Origin: an uncultured Bacteroidales bacterium
GTDB taxonomy: Bacteria > Bacteroidota > Bacteroidia > Bacteroidales > Bacteroidaceae
Direction of reading: 5' to 3'
Length of the DNA: 64,000 nt
NCBI GenBank assembly: GCA_902800305.1
Contig: CADCDP010000006.1
Location: forward strand, 49,282-113,281
Under the pieces are notes generated by a model. That model was not told where the DNA came from. It made no database searches and saw only the letters and a list, made by a program, of their open reading frames with translations. The number at the start of each line of letters is the position of its first letter. Position 1 is the first letter of the stretch. Positions 25,938 through 35,676 of this stretch are shown in pieces. Position numbers and translations under genes: made by a program.

Positions 25938-26200
25938 AGTGAAAAGTGAAAAAATCGGAGTTTTTAGTCATAGAATTTTAAGAATTAAAAGAACCATGCG
26001 GCAAGGGAAAAAGAATTCCGCAAGCGGCTGAGAATTTTAAGAAACCATTCGGTTTGTTTGCAAACATCGCGTCAGCCGCTTAGAATTCTCAGCGCCGAAG
26101 GCGAATTCCAAACATCCTGCATAGCTCTTTAAAATCTTTTAATTCTTTGACTTAAAAAAACTTTAACGATTCCCGAAAGTTGTTTTTTTCACTTTTCACT
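25938..26200. repeat. 263-bp inverted-repeat (MITE-like) element between mdh and tamB
   Basis: Perfect 17-bp terminal inverted repeats (AGTGAAAAGTGAAAAAA at 25938-25954 and its complement at 26184-26200) enclose further imperfect inverted segments, such as AGCGGCTGAGAATT against TCAGCCGCTTAGAATTCTC. No ORF is present. Its ends resemble those of the elements at 53722-53817 and 55374-55482. Confidence 0.7.
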
Positions 26201-26211
26201 TCTTCGTTTTT

Positions 26212-29200
26212 ATGAAGAAGTACGGAAAGCATACGCTTTTAGGATGGAGTTGGCGCATTCTTTTGGGGATTGCGCTAACTCCAATTTTCTTGTTGCTGTT
26301 GCTTTTCGTGCTGATTTACACACCTCCTGTCCAGCAATTTCTGGTCGATAAAACGGCAGAAATGCTGAGCGAAGGCTCGGATATGGAGGTGAAAGTGGAG
26401 CGTGTCCGTCTGAAATTTCCGCTCGACCTCTCCGTTGAAGGGCTTGTGGCGGTCGAAAATGGCGACACCGTGTTGGCAGCAGGAGCATTGGATTTGAGCA
26501 TGAAAGCCCTGCCGCTGTTGAAGATGCAGGCAGAGATAGACGGCTTCCATTTGTATGATGCCCAGCTGAACCTCAAAAACTTAATAGATGCCTGTATCAT
26601 CAAGGGAAACCTGGCAGAATTGAGTCTTGACAGCCACACAACCGACATCGACAAGGGAAATATTGTGCTCAACAAGTTGCTGCTGAGGGATGCCGATTTG
26701 CAGGTGCTGCTGAACGATTCTGTGCCCGAAGACACGACCACGATTGACTGGAGGGTGCAGCTGGACGACTTGAACCTGCAACGGGTGAAGCTGGCTGTTT
26801 TGCTGACACCGAATGCGGACAGCACATGGGTGGAGTCGGACATCGGGACGGCACAAACGAAAGCCTATATCGACCTGAAAGAAGGGGCTTATCGCGTGGA
26901 TAAGCTCGAATTGGCTGAGACAAATATCGGCTACGACCTTCGGAAGGAACCCCGATTGCCGCATCAGCTTGATGTCAACCATTTGCTGTTCAAAGACATC
27001 AATTTGCAGCTCGATTCGCTCTCGTATGTGGGCGATGATTTCTCGATGAACCTTCGTCAGCTGGCTGCCACAGAGCAGTCGGGATTGGCCATCACAGAGG
27101 CGACGGGACGGTTGACGATGGATTCCCTCCAGCTGCTCGTGCCGTTCCTTCATGTGAAGACAGCCGACAGCGACCTCTCTCTTGCCTATCGCATGGACAT
27201 GAATGCCTTCGAAGACACCAATCCTGGCACTTTCGCTGCGGTGGCAGAGGGGCAACTGGGCAAGGGCGACATCATTTATTTCACGCACATGGGAGGTGAG
27301 GGCACCCAATCGGTGTGTGATTGGATGGCTAAACAGCTTCCTGCTCGACCTGTGGAGGCGCGACTGAAAGCGGAAGGCAATCTCAACACCCTCGACGTGA
27401 AGGAGCTGTATGCGAAGATTCCCACTTTGGCACTTCTGGAAGGTGAAGCGACCCTCTGGGATGTCGCTACCGACGATTTCGCCCTGCAATCGAAAGCCCA
27501 AGTGGAAGATGCTCATGGGGCAAAGGTCACGTTGGACGGACGCTATGTGATGGCTTCCGATGCCTACAAAGCCGACTTGGATATCAGCCATCTGACGGTC
27601 AATCATTATGTGCCGATGTATTCCCGTATTGTAGTGACTGGTTCAGCTGAGGCATCGGGTCGCGGCTTTGATTTCCTCTCGCCCTCCACGAAGATGGATG
27701 CCACCCTGCATCTGTCGGATGCTTACGTAGATAGCATCAACCTGAGTCATACCGATGCCAGCGTCTCGCTGAAAGGCGGTCAGCTGTTGGCAAGTTTGGC
27801 GGCTGACAACGACCAAGTACAAACCGACCTCTCTTTCGATGGCTCCCTGAAACGGCATCTGCTCGAAGGTGTGCTCAACCTCAATTTACCCTTTGTCGAT
27901 GTGAAAAGCATGGGCTTTAGCGATGATGCTCTTCGTGTCAGCACCCAAGGCACCATGCAGTTTTCGTACAATCTTGACAAACTTTTCCGTGTGGATTCCC
28001 ACATCGGAACCCTTGCCCTCCGCATGGGCAACGACAGCATCCATGCGGACGCTTTCCATCTCTATGCTGAGGCACTTAAAGACACTACATCCGCTACGCT
28101 TCGCACGGGCGACCTCAGCTTTTCTTTTTTTACTCCCTACAATGCTTTCAACCTCATGCCCAAAGTGGAACGGCTGCAAAAGGAGACAGTCAAACAGTTT
28201 AAAAGCCATGAGGTTGACCTCAATGAACTTAAAACTTACCTACCCGAACTCTCGGTTCATGCTACTGCTGGACGCAACAATTCTGTGACCGACATCTTGA
28301 AGACCTTCGGCATCCAATTTGACGAGTTTGTGGCCGATGTGGAGGCTTCACCCGTTCAGGGGTTGATGAGTTCTGGCCATGTGTATGCTTTTCGAAAAGA
28401 CAGCGTCACGGTCGATACGGCTTTCTTCGACATCGCACAAGACAGCACCCACATTGATTATCACGTGGGTGTGCGTTGTGATGACCAACCTCGCATCCCT
28501 GCCTTCCGTGCTTATCTCGACGGCTACGTGATGGCGAACGCGGTGGATGCCCACATTACTTATTTCAATAAAAAAGACGAGAAAGGTGTTGATTTTGGTG
28601 TGCATGGGTTCGCCAACGACACGTGTGTACACTACAACCTCTATCCCTCCAAACCCATCTTCGCCTATCGCGAATTTTTGGTCAATCCCGACAACCACAT
28701 CATCACACGTCCCAACCGTCCCATTATGGCCGATGTGCGTCTGGAAGGTACGACAGACAGTTGCTATGTCGCCTTGTATGCCGACGAAAGCGATGCTGGT
28801 AAACAAATTGCCAACATTCTCGCCAAAAACCTCAACATCAAGGAGATGCTAAGCGTTGTTCCTATACCAGGATTGCCCAGTATGGACGGTATGCTTCAAC
28901 TGGATGCCCGTTATGTTGACCAAGGTGAAAACTTCTTGGTGGAAGGTTCGCTGGATGCCGACCGCTTTGCTTATCAAGGAATGTCTATGGGCAACATCGC
29001 CTCTCAGTTCACCTACACGCCTCGTGGAGAAACCTTGCATGATATTGATGCCAGCATCGCTTTCAATGGTGCCGACATCGCTGTGCTCAAAGGCGAATAC
29101 AATGCCGAAGGGGCAGGTTCGCTGGATGCCGACCTCTCCTTGATTGACTTGCCGCTGTCGCTTGCTTCGCCTTTTGTGCCTAAACAGACGGTCAGCTTCT

Positions 29201-30726
29201 CGGGCACGATGGCTGGGCATCTGAAAGTGACAGGACCTACCGATGCATTGCTGTTCAATGGGGCACTTCTGCCTAACGATGTTCATGCTATCTCTCACCT
29301 TTACAGCCTTGATTTAGCGTTGGCAAACGACAGCATTCTTTTCAACAATAGCCGCATCAACTTTACGGATTTCAATTTCTATGGTGCCGACGAGAATCCG
29401 CTCACACTCAATGGCTACGTCGATTTCTCTAACTTCGACGAAATCTTATTGTCGCTCTCGCTCACAGGGCGCAACTTCAAGCTGATAGGGGCCGAACGCA
29501 CCAACAAGAAACTGCTCTTTGGCGATATGTATGGCGACATCTTCACACGCGTCACCGGCTCGACGAAAGACCTCTCGGTGAGAGGACTCATCCGAGTGCT
29601 CCCCACCACTAATATCACTTATATTCTGAGTGAGACAGCCCTCTATCAAACCGACCGATTGGAAGATATTGTCACGTTTGTTGACTTCAACGCGCCTCCA
29701 CCTCCCAAGGAGGACATCGTGAAGAAGACGTACATGGGGCTTGACATGAATCTGACGCTCAACATCGAGGATGGTGCCCGTCTTAACGGCGAATTTTCTG
29801 CCGACCGACAGAGCTATGTGGCTGTGCAGGGAGGTGGCTCCATCACTATGTCCTACACGCCTGAAGGGGTGTTCAGCATGATGGGACGCTACACCATCAA
29901 TGAGGGCGAAATGAAGTATGAGCTACCCGTCATACCGCTGAAAACTTTCACCATCAAGCCTGGTTCTTTCATCGAGTTCATAGGTAAACCTGCCAATCCG
30001 ATGCTCAACATTGCAGCGACCGAACGGGTGAAATCCTCCGTGGGACAAAGTGACGGCTCCAGCAGGACGGTCGCATTCGATGTGGGATTGAAGATAACCA
30101 ACACGCTGGAAGACATGGGGTTGGAATTTACCATCGAAGCACCTGAAGACATCTCTGTGCAAAATGAGTTGGCAGGTTGCTCACTTGAAGAACGAAACAA
30201 GTTGGCCGTCGGTATGCTTGCCACAGGTATGTATATGTCTGGTTCCAACAGCAAAGGCTTTGCGGCTGGCAACACGCTGAACAACTTCCTCGAAGACGAA
30301 ATCAACAAGATAGCTGGCAATGCCTTGTCCACGATGGTGAACGTGAGTGTGGGCTTAGATCAGACGGTGCGTGATGATGGCACCCGACGCACAGATTACT
30401 CCTTCAAGTTCTCACGCAAGTTCTTCTCCGACCGCCTCAATGTGGTGATAGGCGGCAAAGTCAGCTCCGACAACAACACCCTGCGGAACGAGTCAGGTGC
30501 CTACATCGACGACGTGTCGATGGAGTGGCGGCTCGACAATGGTGGCACTCAATATATCCGACTCTTCCACGAGAAAGACTATTCCAGCCTTATCGAAGGC
30601 GAGTTAGACAAGAACGGTGTCGGTGTCGTTTTACGCAAGAAAGTGGACAAACTCTCCGACCTGCTCATCTGGCGAAAAAAGAAAGAGGAAACCGAGCCTT
30701 CCCCTCCCACAAACAAACAGCAATGA
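26212..30726 (+). CDS. tamB: Translocation and assembly module inner-membrane component TamB
   Basis: The 1504-aa protein has one N-terminal membrane segment (about 15-38, ILLGIALTPIFLLLLLFVLIY) and then a very long periplasmic beta-helix-like body. The C-terminal ~300 residues are the conserved DUF490/TamB domain (for example GMYGDIFTR-type block about 1105-1125, EGEMKYELPVIPLKTFTI and FIEFIGKPANPMLNIAA). TamB spans the periplasm and, with its Omp85 partner, takes part in outer-membrane biogenesis, including phospholipid transport and assembly of some outer-membrane proteins. The partner gene follows with an ATGA overlap, the usual Bacteroidetes tamB-tamL pair. Confidence 0.9.
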   Translation: MKKYGKHTLLGWSWRILLGIALTPIFLLLLLFVLIYTPPVQQFLVDKTAEMLSEGSDMEVKVERVRLKFPLDLSVEGLVAVENGDTVLAAGALDLSMKALPLLKMQAEIDGFHLYDAQLNLKNLIDACIIKGNLAELSLDSHTTDIDKGNIVLNKLLLRDADLQVLLNDSVPEDTTTIDWRVQLDDLNLQRVKLAVLLTPNADSTWVESDIGTAQTKAYIDLKEGAYRVDKLELAETNIGYDLRKEPRLPHQLDVNHLLFKDINLQLDSLSYVGDDFSMNLRQLAATEQSGLAITEATGRLTMDSLQLLVPFLHVKTADSDLSLAYRMDMNAFEDTNPGTFAAVAEGQLGKGDIIYFTHMGGEGTQSVCDWMAKQLPARPVEARLKAEGNLNTLDVKELYAKIPTLALLEGEATLWDVATDDFALQSKAQVEDAHGAKVTLDGRYVMASDAYKADLDISHLTVNHYVPMYSRIVVTGSAEASGRGFDFLSPSTKMDATLHLSDAYVDSINLSHTDASVSLKGGQLLASLAADNDQVQTDLSFDGSLKRHLLEGVLNLNLPFVDVKSMGFSDDALRVSTQGTMQFSYNLDKLFRVDSHIGTLALRMGNDSIHADAFHLYAEALKDTTSATLRTGDLSFSFFTPYNAFNLMPKVERLQKETVKQFKSHEVDLNELKTYLPELSVHATAGRNNSVTDILKTFGIQFDEFVADVEASPVQGLMSSGHVYAFRKDSVTVDTAFFDIAQDSTHIDYHVGVRCDDQPRIPAFRAYLDGYVMANAVDAHITYFNKKDEKGVDFGVHGFANDTCVHYNLYPSKPIFAYREFLVNPDNHIITRPNRPIMADVRLEGTTDSCYVALYADESDAGKQIANILAKNLNIKEMLSVVPIPGLPSMDGMLQLDARYVDQGENFLVEGSLDADRFAYQGMSMGNIASQFTYTPRGETLHDIDASIAFNGADIAVLKGEYNAEGAGSLDADLSLIDLPLSLASPFVPKQTVSFSGTMAGHLKVTGPTDALLFNGALLPNDVHAISHLYSLDLALANDSILFNNSRINFTDFNFYGADENPLTLNGYVDFSNFDEILLSLSLTGRNFKLIGAERTNKKLLFGDMYGDIFTRVTGSTKDLSVRGLIRVLPTTNITYILSETALYQTDRLEDIVTFVDFNAPPPPKEDIVKKTYMGLDMNLTLNIEDGARLNGEFSADRQSYVAVQGGGSITMSYTPEGVFSMMGRYTINEGEMKYELPVIPLKTFTIKPGSFIEFIGKPANPMLNIAATERVKSSVGQSDGSSRTVAFDVGLKITNTLEDMGLEFTIEAPEDISVQNELAGCSLEERNKLAVGMLATGMYMSGSNSKGFAAGNTLNNFLEDEINKIAGNALSTMVNVSVGLDQTVRDDGTRRTDYSFKFSRKFFSDRLNVVIGGKVSSDNNTLRNESGAYIDDVSMEWRLDNGGTQYIRLFHEKDYSSLIEGELDKNGVGVVLRKKVDKLSDLLIWRKKKEETEPSPPTNKQQ

Positions 30727-33176
30727 GAAATTATACCATACACATATTATTCCTAATAACAATCTGCCTTTTCGTAGCTTGTTCCACCACCTCCCATCTC
30801 CCCGAAGGCGAGGTGCTCTACACTGGCATCGACAAAATCAAGGTGCATGACAAAAAAGGAACACTTGCCGAAGATGTGGCGTTGGAAGAAGTGAAAGCAG
30901 CTTTGGCATATAAGCCCAATGGCGCACTTTTAGGCAGTTCTACGAAGCGAAGCCCCTTCCAGGTGGGACTTTGGATATACAATGCCTACGTCGATAAGCC
31001 TCGCACAGGCTTCAACAAGTGGTTCTTCAACTCTTTTGCTGGCACACCCGTCACCATCTCGAAAGTATCGCCAGATATGCGCACCAAGGTGACAAGCAAC
31101 TTGTTGGAGAATTATGGCTACTTCCGAGGCAACGTCGATTATACCCTTGTTGACCAGCGTGACCCTCGCAAACAGAAGATTTCCTACGACATCCATTTGG
31201 GTGAACCCTACCTCTTCGACAGCATCCGCTACGCTTTTCATGGCATCCAAGACAGCATCATCAAAGCGACCGATAAAGATGCCTACATCCATCGCGGCAC
31301 CCAATTCTCCACGCTCGACCTCACCAGCGAGAAAGACCGCATCATCAGCGCCTTCCGCAACAATGGTTTCTACTATTATCGTCCCGACTACATCAACTAC
31401 TACGCCGATTCCACCAACATACCCTATCGTGTCAAGCTTTTGGTCGCCCCCGATTTGGACATACCAGAACAAGCCAATCGTCAGTACTACATCGGAAATG
31501 TCAGCGCATACATCCGTAAGAGTCGAACGAGAACGAGAACGACAACGGAAACGCGGCAGCTACGTGGTGAAGGAAGACGTCTTCTCAACGTTTACGACGA
31601 CTCCCTGCAACGTCGCCGACTCAAGATTGTTTGGCAAGGGGAACGCATCCCCATTGCCCCCAGAGTGGTGATGAAGAACTTCAAGTTCCGTTCCCGACAG
31701 ATGTTCAACCAATCTCTCGTTGACAAAACAGCCACCAACCTCCATCGAATGGACATCTTTTCGAGCGTGAGGTTCACGTTCACACAAAGAGAAGCCCCCC
31801 AACTCTCAACGGAGGAAGCTATCCAGAGTGTTTCCCAAGATATTCAAACAAATACCCAAGACAGCGTCAGCTCTCCCCTTTCGGGGGCAGGGGGGCTTGA
31901 CACCCTCGATGTGCGTCTTGACCTCACGATGGATCAGCTCATCAATGCCGAGGTAAACTTTGCCTTCACCCAGAAGTCAAATTCCCAGGTAGGTCCTGCG
32001 GGAGGATTGACCATTTCCAAACGCAATGCCTTCCATCATGGCGAAACCCTTTCCGTCGGAATCAGAGGAAGTTATGAATGGGCGACACGAAAGCTGTATG
32101 GTGAGGACGAACGCATCAACTCCTACGAAGCAGGTCTTGATGTCTCGCTTTCCTATCCGTGGATAGCATTCCCGTGGCTCAACAAACGCTTCTACCGATA
32201 CCCCACATCCACCGCCTTCAAATTCACAATCGAGCAACGGAAACGTGCTTACTACTACCGTCTCATGTCATCGACTATCGAAGCCGCCTACGGATTCCAA
32301 ACCAGCCGCTCTTGGAGCCATCAGCTTTCTCCTATCACCATCACTTACAATAAGATGCAGAACACGACCGAGCGCTTCGACTCCATCGTGCAACGAAACT
32401 CTGCCCTCTATGTCTCCCTGCGTGACCTCTTCATTCCAGCTATGCAGTATGCCATCACCTACGACAACACATGGAACACACACATTCGTCACACCATGCA
32501 CTTCGAGGGTACGGTGAAGGAATCGGGTAATTTCCTCAATCTCACCAATGCCTTCCTTGGCTTCGACTATTATCAGAAAGACAAACTCCTGCTCAGCACC
32601 CCCTATTCTCAGTTCCTCAAATGTAACTTGCAACTCAAGAACACCTTTCACCTCACCGAAAAGACCTCCTTGGCCACACGTGTGCAGGTGGGAGCCGTTT
32701 GGACATACGGCAACTCCAACTACGCCCCCTACAGCGAACTCTTCTATGTGGGTGGAGCCAACAGCATCCGAGCCTTCACCATTCGTAGCATCGGGCCTGG
32801 ACGCTATTATGACAAAGAGAAACGTGGCACCTATCTCGACCAATCGGGCGACCTCAAATTGGAGCTTAATGCCGAATACCGATTCCCCATCCTCAACGCC
32901 ATCCAAGGTGCCCTCTTCGTCGATGCTGGCAATGTGTGGCTCATGCACGACGACCCTTATCATCCTGGTGGAAAATTCGCTGCCAGTGAATTCTTCAAAG
33001 ACCTTGCTGTCGGTACAGGTTTCGGCATCCGTTACGACCTCGACTTCCTCATCCTGCGTCTCGACCTCGGTATCGGCATCCATGTTCCCTACGACACAGG
33101 CGTTTCCTCCTACTTCAACATTCGTAAGTTCAAAGATTATCTTGGCTTCCACTTCGCTGTGGGTTATCCTTTCTAA
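30723..33176 (+). CDS. tamL: Omp85-family outer-membrane lipoprotein TamL/BamA-like
   Basis: The start at 30723 overlaps the tamB stop (ATGA) and opens a lipoprotein signal (MRNYTIHILFLITICLFVAC). A longer frame from 30525 would lie within tamB. Bacteroidetes TamA partners are lipoproteins, hence TamL. The 817-aa product has POTRA-type domains in the first ~370 residues and a C-terminal 16-strand barrel domain, with the hallmark GGANSIRAFTIRSIGPGRY and a terminal HFAVGYPF beta-signal ending in Phe. A low-complexity stretch (SRTRTRTTTETRQLRG, about 265-281) interrupts the POTRA region. It acts at the outer membrane with TamB. Confidence 0.87.
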   Translation: MRNYTIHILFLITICLFVACSTTSHLPEGEVLYTGIDKIKVHDKKGTLAEDVALEEVKAALAYKPNGALLGSSTKRSPFQVGLWIYNAYVDKPRTGFNKWFFNSFAGTPVTISKVSPDMRTKVTSNLLENYGYFRGNVDYTLVDQRDPRKQKISYDIHLGEPYLFDSIRYAFHGIQDSIIKATDKDAYIHRGTQFSTLDLTSEKDRIISAFRNNGFYYYRPDYINYYADSTNIPYRVKLLVAPDLDIPEQANRQYYIGNVSAYIRKSRTRTRTTTETRQLRGEGRRLLNVYDDSLQRRRLKIVWQGERIPIAPRVVMKNFKFRSRQMFNQSLVDKTATNLHRMDIFSSVRFTFTQREAPQLSTEEAIQSVSQDIQTNTQDSVSSPLSGAGGLDTLDVRLDLTMDQLINAEVNFAFTQKSNSQVGPAGGLTISKRNAFHHGETLSVGIRGSYEWATRKLYGEDERINSYEAGLDVSLSYPWIAFPWLNKRFYRYPTSTAFKFTIEQRKRAYYYRLMSSTIEAAYGFQTSRSWSHQLSPITITYNKMQNTTERFDSIVQRNSALYVSLRDLFIPAMQYAITYDNTWNTHIRHTMHFEGTVKESGNFLNLTNAFLGFDYYQKDKLLLSTPYSQFLKCNLQLKNTFHLTEKTSLATRVQVGAVWTYGNSNYAPYSELFYVGGANSIRAFTIRSIGPGRYYDKEKRGTYLDQSGDLKLELNAEYRFPILNAIQGALFVDAGNVWLMHDDPYHPGGKFAASEFFKDLAVGTGFGIRYDLDFLILRLDLGIGIHVPYDTGVSSYFNIRKFKDYLGFHFAVGYPF

Positions 33177-33225
33177 TAACCGTACAACCGCATAACCGTC
33201 CAACCGTCCAACCGCATAACCGCCC

Positions 33226-33891
33226 ATGACCATCATCGTATCACAAGAAATAGAAACCGTATGCCCTCTGTTTGTAGGAGCATGTGTAGAAGCAGAAGTC
33301 GAGAACACCCCCTTTTCCCAAGGCTTATGGAACGAAATCGACCAACTCAGTCAGCATTATCGTGAAACACTCACCACTGAGACGCTGAAAGACATGAGTG
33401 GCATCGCTGCTACCCGTCGTGTCTATCGCACTTGTGGCAAAGACCCCTCACGCTATCGTCCTGCTTCCGAAGCCCTCATCCGACGTGTCCTGCAAGGCAA
33501 ACCCCTCTACCAGATAGACACATTGGTTGACCTCATCAACCTCGCTTCGATGGCATACGGCTACAGCATCGGCGGTTTCGATGCCTCCAAGTTCGTAGGC
33601 GATACCCTCACCCTTGGCATCGGTCGTGAAGGTGAACCCTACGAAGGCATTGGCAGAGGATTCATCAACATCCAAGGTCTCCCCGTCTATCGTGATTCTC
33701 TCGGTGGGGTAGGCACTCCCACCAGCGACAACGAACGCACCAAAATCGACCTCCAAACTCGCCACCTGCTCGTCCTCATCAATGGTTACGACGGCAACCG
33801 CGATCAAGTGGAAGCCAACGCCCACTACATCCTCACCCTCCTTTCCCGCTACTGCCAAAGCAACAACGGCCATTACTTCGTGTATCGCTAA
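33226..33891 (+). CDS. B3/B4 domain protein (tRNA-synthetase-beta-like editing fold)
   Basis: The 221-aa soluble protein corresponds to a free-standing B3/B4 domain, the editing fold found in the phenylalanyl-tRNA synthetase beta subunit. Supporting motifs are RRVYRTCGKDPSRYRPASEAL, LYQIDTLVDLINLASMAYG and SIGGFDASKFVGD. Such proteins may clear mis-charged tRNA or modified amino acids; this is inferred from fold only. Between tamL and this gene is a 49-nt spacer made of short AACCGTCC/AACCGCAT repeats. Confidence 0.8.
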   Translation: MTIIVSQEIETVCPLFVGACVEAEVENTPFSQGLWNEIDQLSQHYRETLTTETLKDMSGIAATRRVYRTCGKDPSRYRPASEALIRRVLQGKPLYQIDTLVDLINLASMAYGYSIGGFDASKFVGDTLTLGIGREGEPYEGIGRGFINIQGLPVYRDSLGGVGTPTSDNERTKIDLQTRHLLVLINGYDGNRDQVEANAHYILTLLSRYCQSNNGHYFVYR

Positions 33892-34078
33892 ACCATTAAG
33901 ATTTGTCTTTATTCAAACAACTTTCAATAACTTAAACCAAATACATATAAATCAACGGATAACTGAGGTGTGTTCCAAAAATTGTAGAAGAGTAACATCA
34001 GCAACGCAACTAAACGGGCGAATATCATCATAGAAAAGAGCATATTATCCTTTTGGAATCATCTTTTTGGGATAAAAG

Positions 34079-34110
34079 TTTGGTCGTATGAGGGGAATGG
34101 TGTATATTTG
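34079..34110 (+). promoter_or_regulatory. Promoter of the cyclophilin lipoprotein gene
   Basis: TTTG (34079-34082) and TATATTTG (34103-34110) are separated by 20 nt, an ideal Bacteroidetes spacing, 53 nt before the start. Confidence 0.7.
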
Positions 34111-34162
34111 TAAACTCAACCCATTTGAGTGAGACAATAGTATCATCAATTTCTATCATACA

Positions 34163-35002
34163 ATGGCTTTTATGAAAAAGTTTTTTACCATGATGCTTTG
34201 GGCTTGCTGGCTGGTATGCATGGGATGCACAGGACAGGATGGCGAGCAGGAGACGGAGGTAGTGTTAGAAACCACTGCTGGAGAGATTCGGTTGAAGTTG
34301 TACAACGACACACCAGGACACAGAGACAATTTCGTGCAGAATGTCAAGGATGGGATGTACACAGGCGTGACGTTCCACCGTGTTATCCGCAACTTCATGA
34401 TTCAGACGGGCGACCCCGCCACACGTCCCGAGGGTTTTGAGGCGAAATTGACGGCTGAGGGTGACACCATCACCGAGCGCATCCCTGCCGAAGTGGTGTG
34501 GCCGAAGCACTTCCATCTGCGTGGTGTGTTGGCTGCTGCAAGGGATGGCGACGACGAGAATCCCGACAGGATGAGCGACAAGTATCAGTTCTACATCGTG
34601 ACGGGCAAGGTGCAGCAGGAGGGCGACATGGACAACTTGGAAACTGCTCGTGAACAGCGCGATGCAGAACAGCTCTTCCTGCAAAAGCAACTGAAAAACA
34701 AGGAGAAACTGGACGCCTTACGTGCTGTTCGCGACCGTGACGGAGTGAGCAACCTGTTGGAAAAACTGCAGGACGAGGCACGATGGGAGGTATCAGAGAA
34801 TCCACCCATCACTTACTCGAAGGAACTTCGCAAAGCCTACAGGATTCATGGTGGTGCTCCGTGGTTAGACAACGAATACACCGTTTTCGGAGAAGTGAAA
34901 AAGGGTATGGATGTAGTAGAAACCATCCAGAAGGTAAAGACAAATGCCAACGACGTGCCTTTGAAGGACATTCGCATCATCAAGGCGTATGTCGTTGAAT
35001 AA
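34163..35002 (+). CDS. Cyclophilin-type peptidyl-prolyl isomerase, lipoprotein
   Basis: The 279-aa product has a lipoprotein signal (cysteine in WLVCMGC; the ATG at 34172 is an equally good start). The cyclophilin domain follows: IRLKLYNDTPGHRDNFVQ, then the catalytic-site VTFHRVIRNFMIQTGD. An insertion of about 90 residues rich in Glu/Lys/Gln (about 150-215) interrupts the domain, and DNEYTVFGEVKKGMDVVETI completes it. It is expected to help fold envelope proteins in the periplasm or at the membrane. It has its own promoter. Confidence 0.88.
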   Translation: MAFMKKFFTMMLWACWLVCMGCTGQDGEQETEVVLETTAGEIRLKLYNDTPGHRDNFVQNVKDGMYTGVTFHRVIRNFMIQTGDPATRPEGFEAKLTAEGDTITERIPAEVVWPKHFHLRGVLAAARDGDDENPDRMSDKYQFYIVTGKVQQEGDMDNLETAREQRDAEQLFLQKQLKNKEKLDALRAVRDRDGVSNLLEKLQDEARWEVSENPPITYSKELRKAYRIHGGAPWLDNEYTVFGEVKKGMDVVETIQKVKTNANDVPLKDIRIIKAYVVE

Positions 35003-35007
35003 ACTCC

Positions 35008-35676
35008 TTAAACCCCAAATGATTTCCACAGATTGTCGTCAGGCAGAGGTGCTTCGACGGCAATTTCTTTTTTGCTGACAGGATGAGTGAACTGCATGGT
35101 ACGGCTCAACAGGGAGATGCTACCATCGGGGTTGCTGCGCTTGGCTCCATACTTGAGGTCACCCTTAATAGGACAGCCAATCTTCGCCAACTGACAGCGA
35201 ATCTGGTGGTGGCGACCCGTCTTTAAATCCACCTCCACCAAATAATAGTTGTCCGACTTTCCGATGACCTTATAGTCAAGCACAGCCTTCTTGCTGCGTG
35301 GCACTTCATGGTCGTAGGCATACGACTTATTCTGTTTTTCGTTACGCACCAGCCAATGGGTCAACGTACCCTCCGACTGCGGAGGCGCATCCTTCACGAT
35401 TGCCCAATACTTCTTCTTCACTTCCCCGTTTGCAAACATAGCATTGAGCCTTGCCAACGCCTTCGAAGTACGTGCAAACAGGACAAGTCCGAACACAGGG
35501 CGGTCGAGACGATGCACAACACCAAGGAAAACGTCGCCAGGTTTGGCATACGCTTCCTTGATGTATTGCTTCACTGTTTCGCTCAGGGGCTTGTCGCCAG
35601 TCTTGTCGCCCTGCACGATTTCGCCCGTTGTCTTCGAAACAATGATGATGTGATTATCCTCGTAGATTACCTCCAT
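35008..35676 (-). CDS. RluA-family RNA pseudouridine synthase
   Basis: The 222-aa enzyme has the RluA signature with the catalytic aspartate (VVHRLDRPVFGLVLFA), an N-terminal DNHIIIVSKTTGEIVQGD and the RNA-binding TGRHHQIRCQLAKIGCPIKGD. It lacks an S4 domain, like small RluA/TruC-type members. The target uridine cannot be assigned. The gene starts on the base after the fabG stop, so it is in one operon with fabG and possibly the TetR gene. Confidence 0.88.
   Translation of the reverse strand: MEVIYEDNHIIIVSKTTGEIVQGDKTGDKPLSETVKQYIKEAYAKPGDVFLGVVHRLDRPVFGLVLFARTSKALARLNAMFANGEVKKKYWAIVKDAPPQSEGTLTHWLVRNEKQNKSYAYDHEVPRSKKAVLDYKVIGKSDNYYLVEVDLKTGRHHQIRCQLAKIGCPIKGDLKYGAKRSNPDGSISLLSRTMQFTHPVSKKEIAVEAPLPDDNLWKSFGV

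Noticed and set aside
32268..33308. 346-codon minus-strand ORF opposite tamL
   Set aside because: Shadow of the barrel-domain coding strand (Val/Glu-rich complement), no start context.
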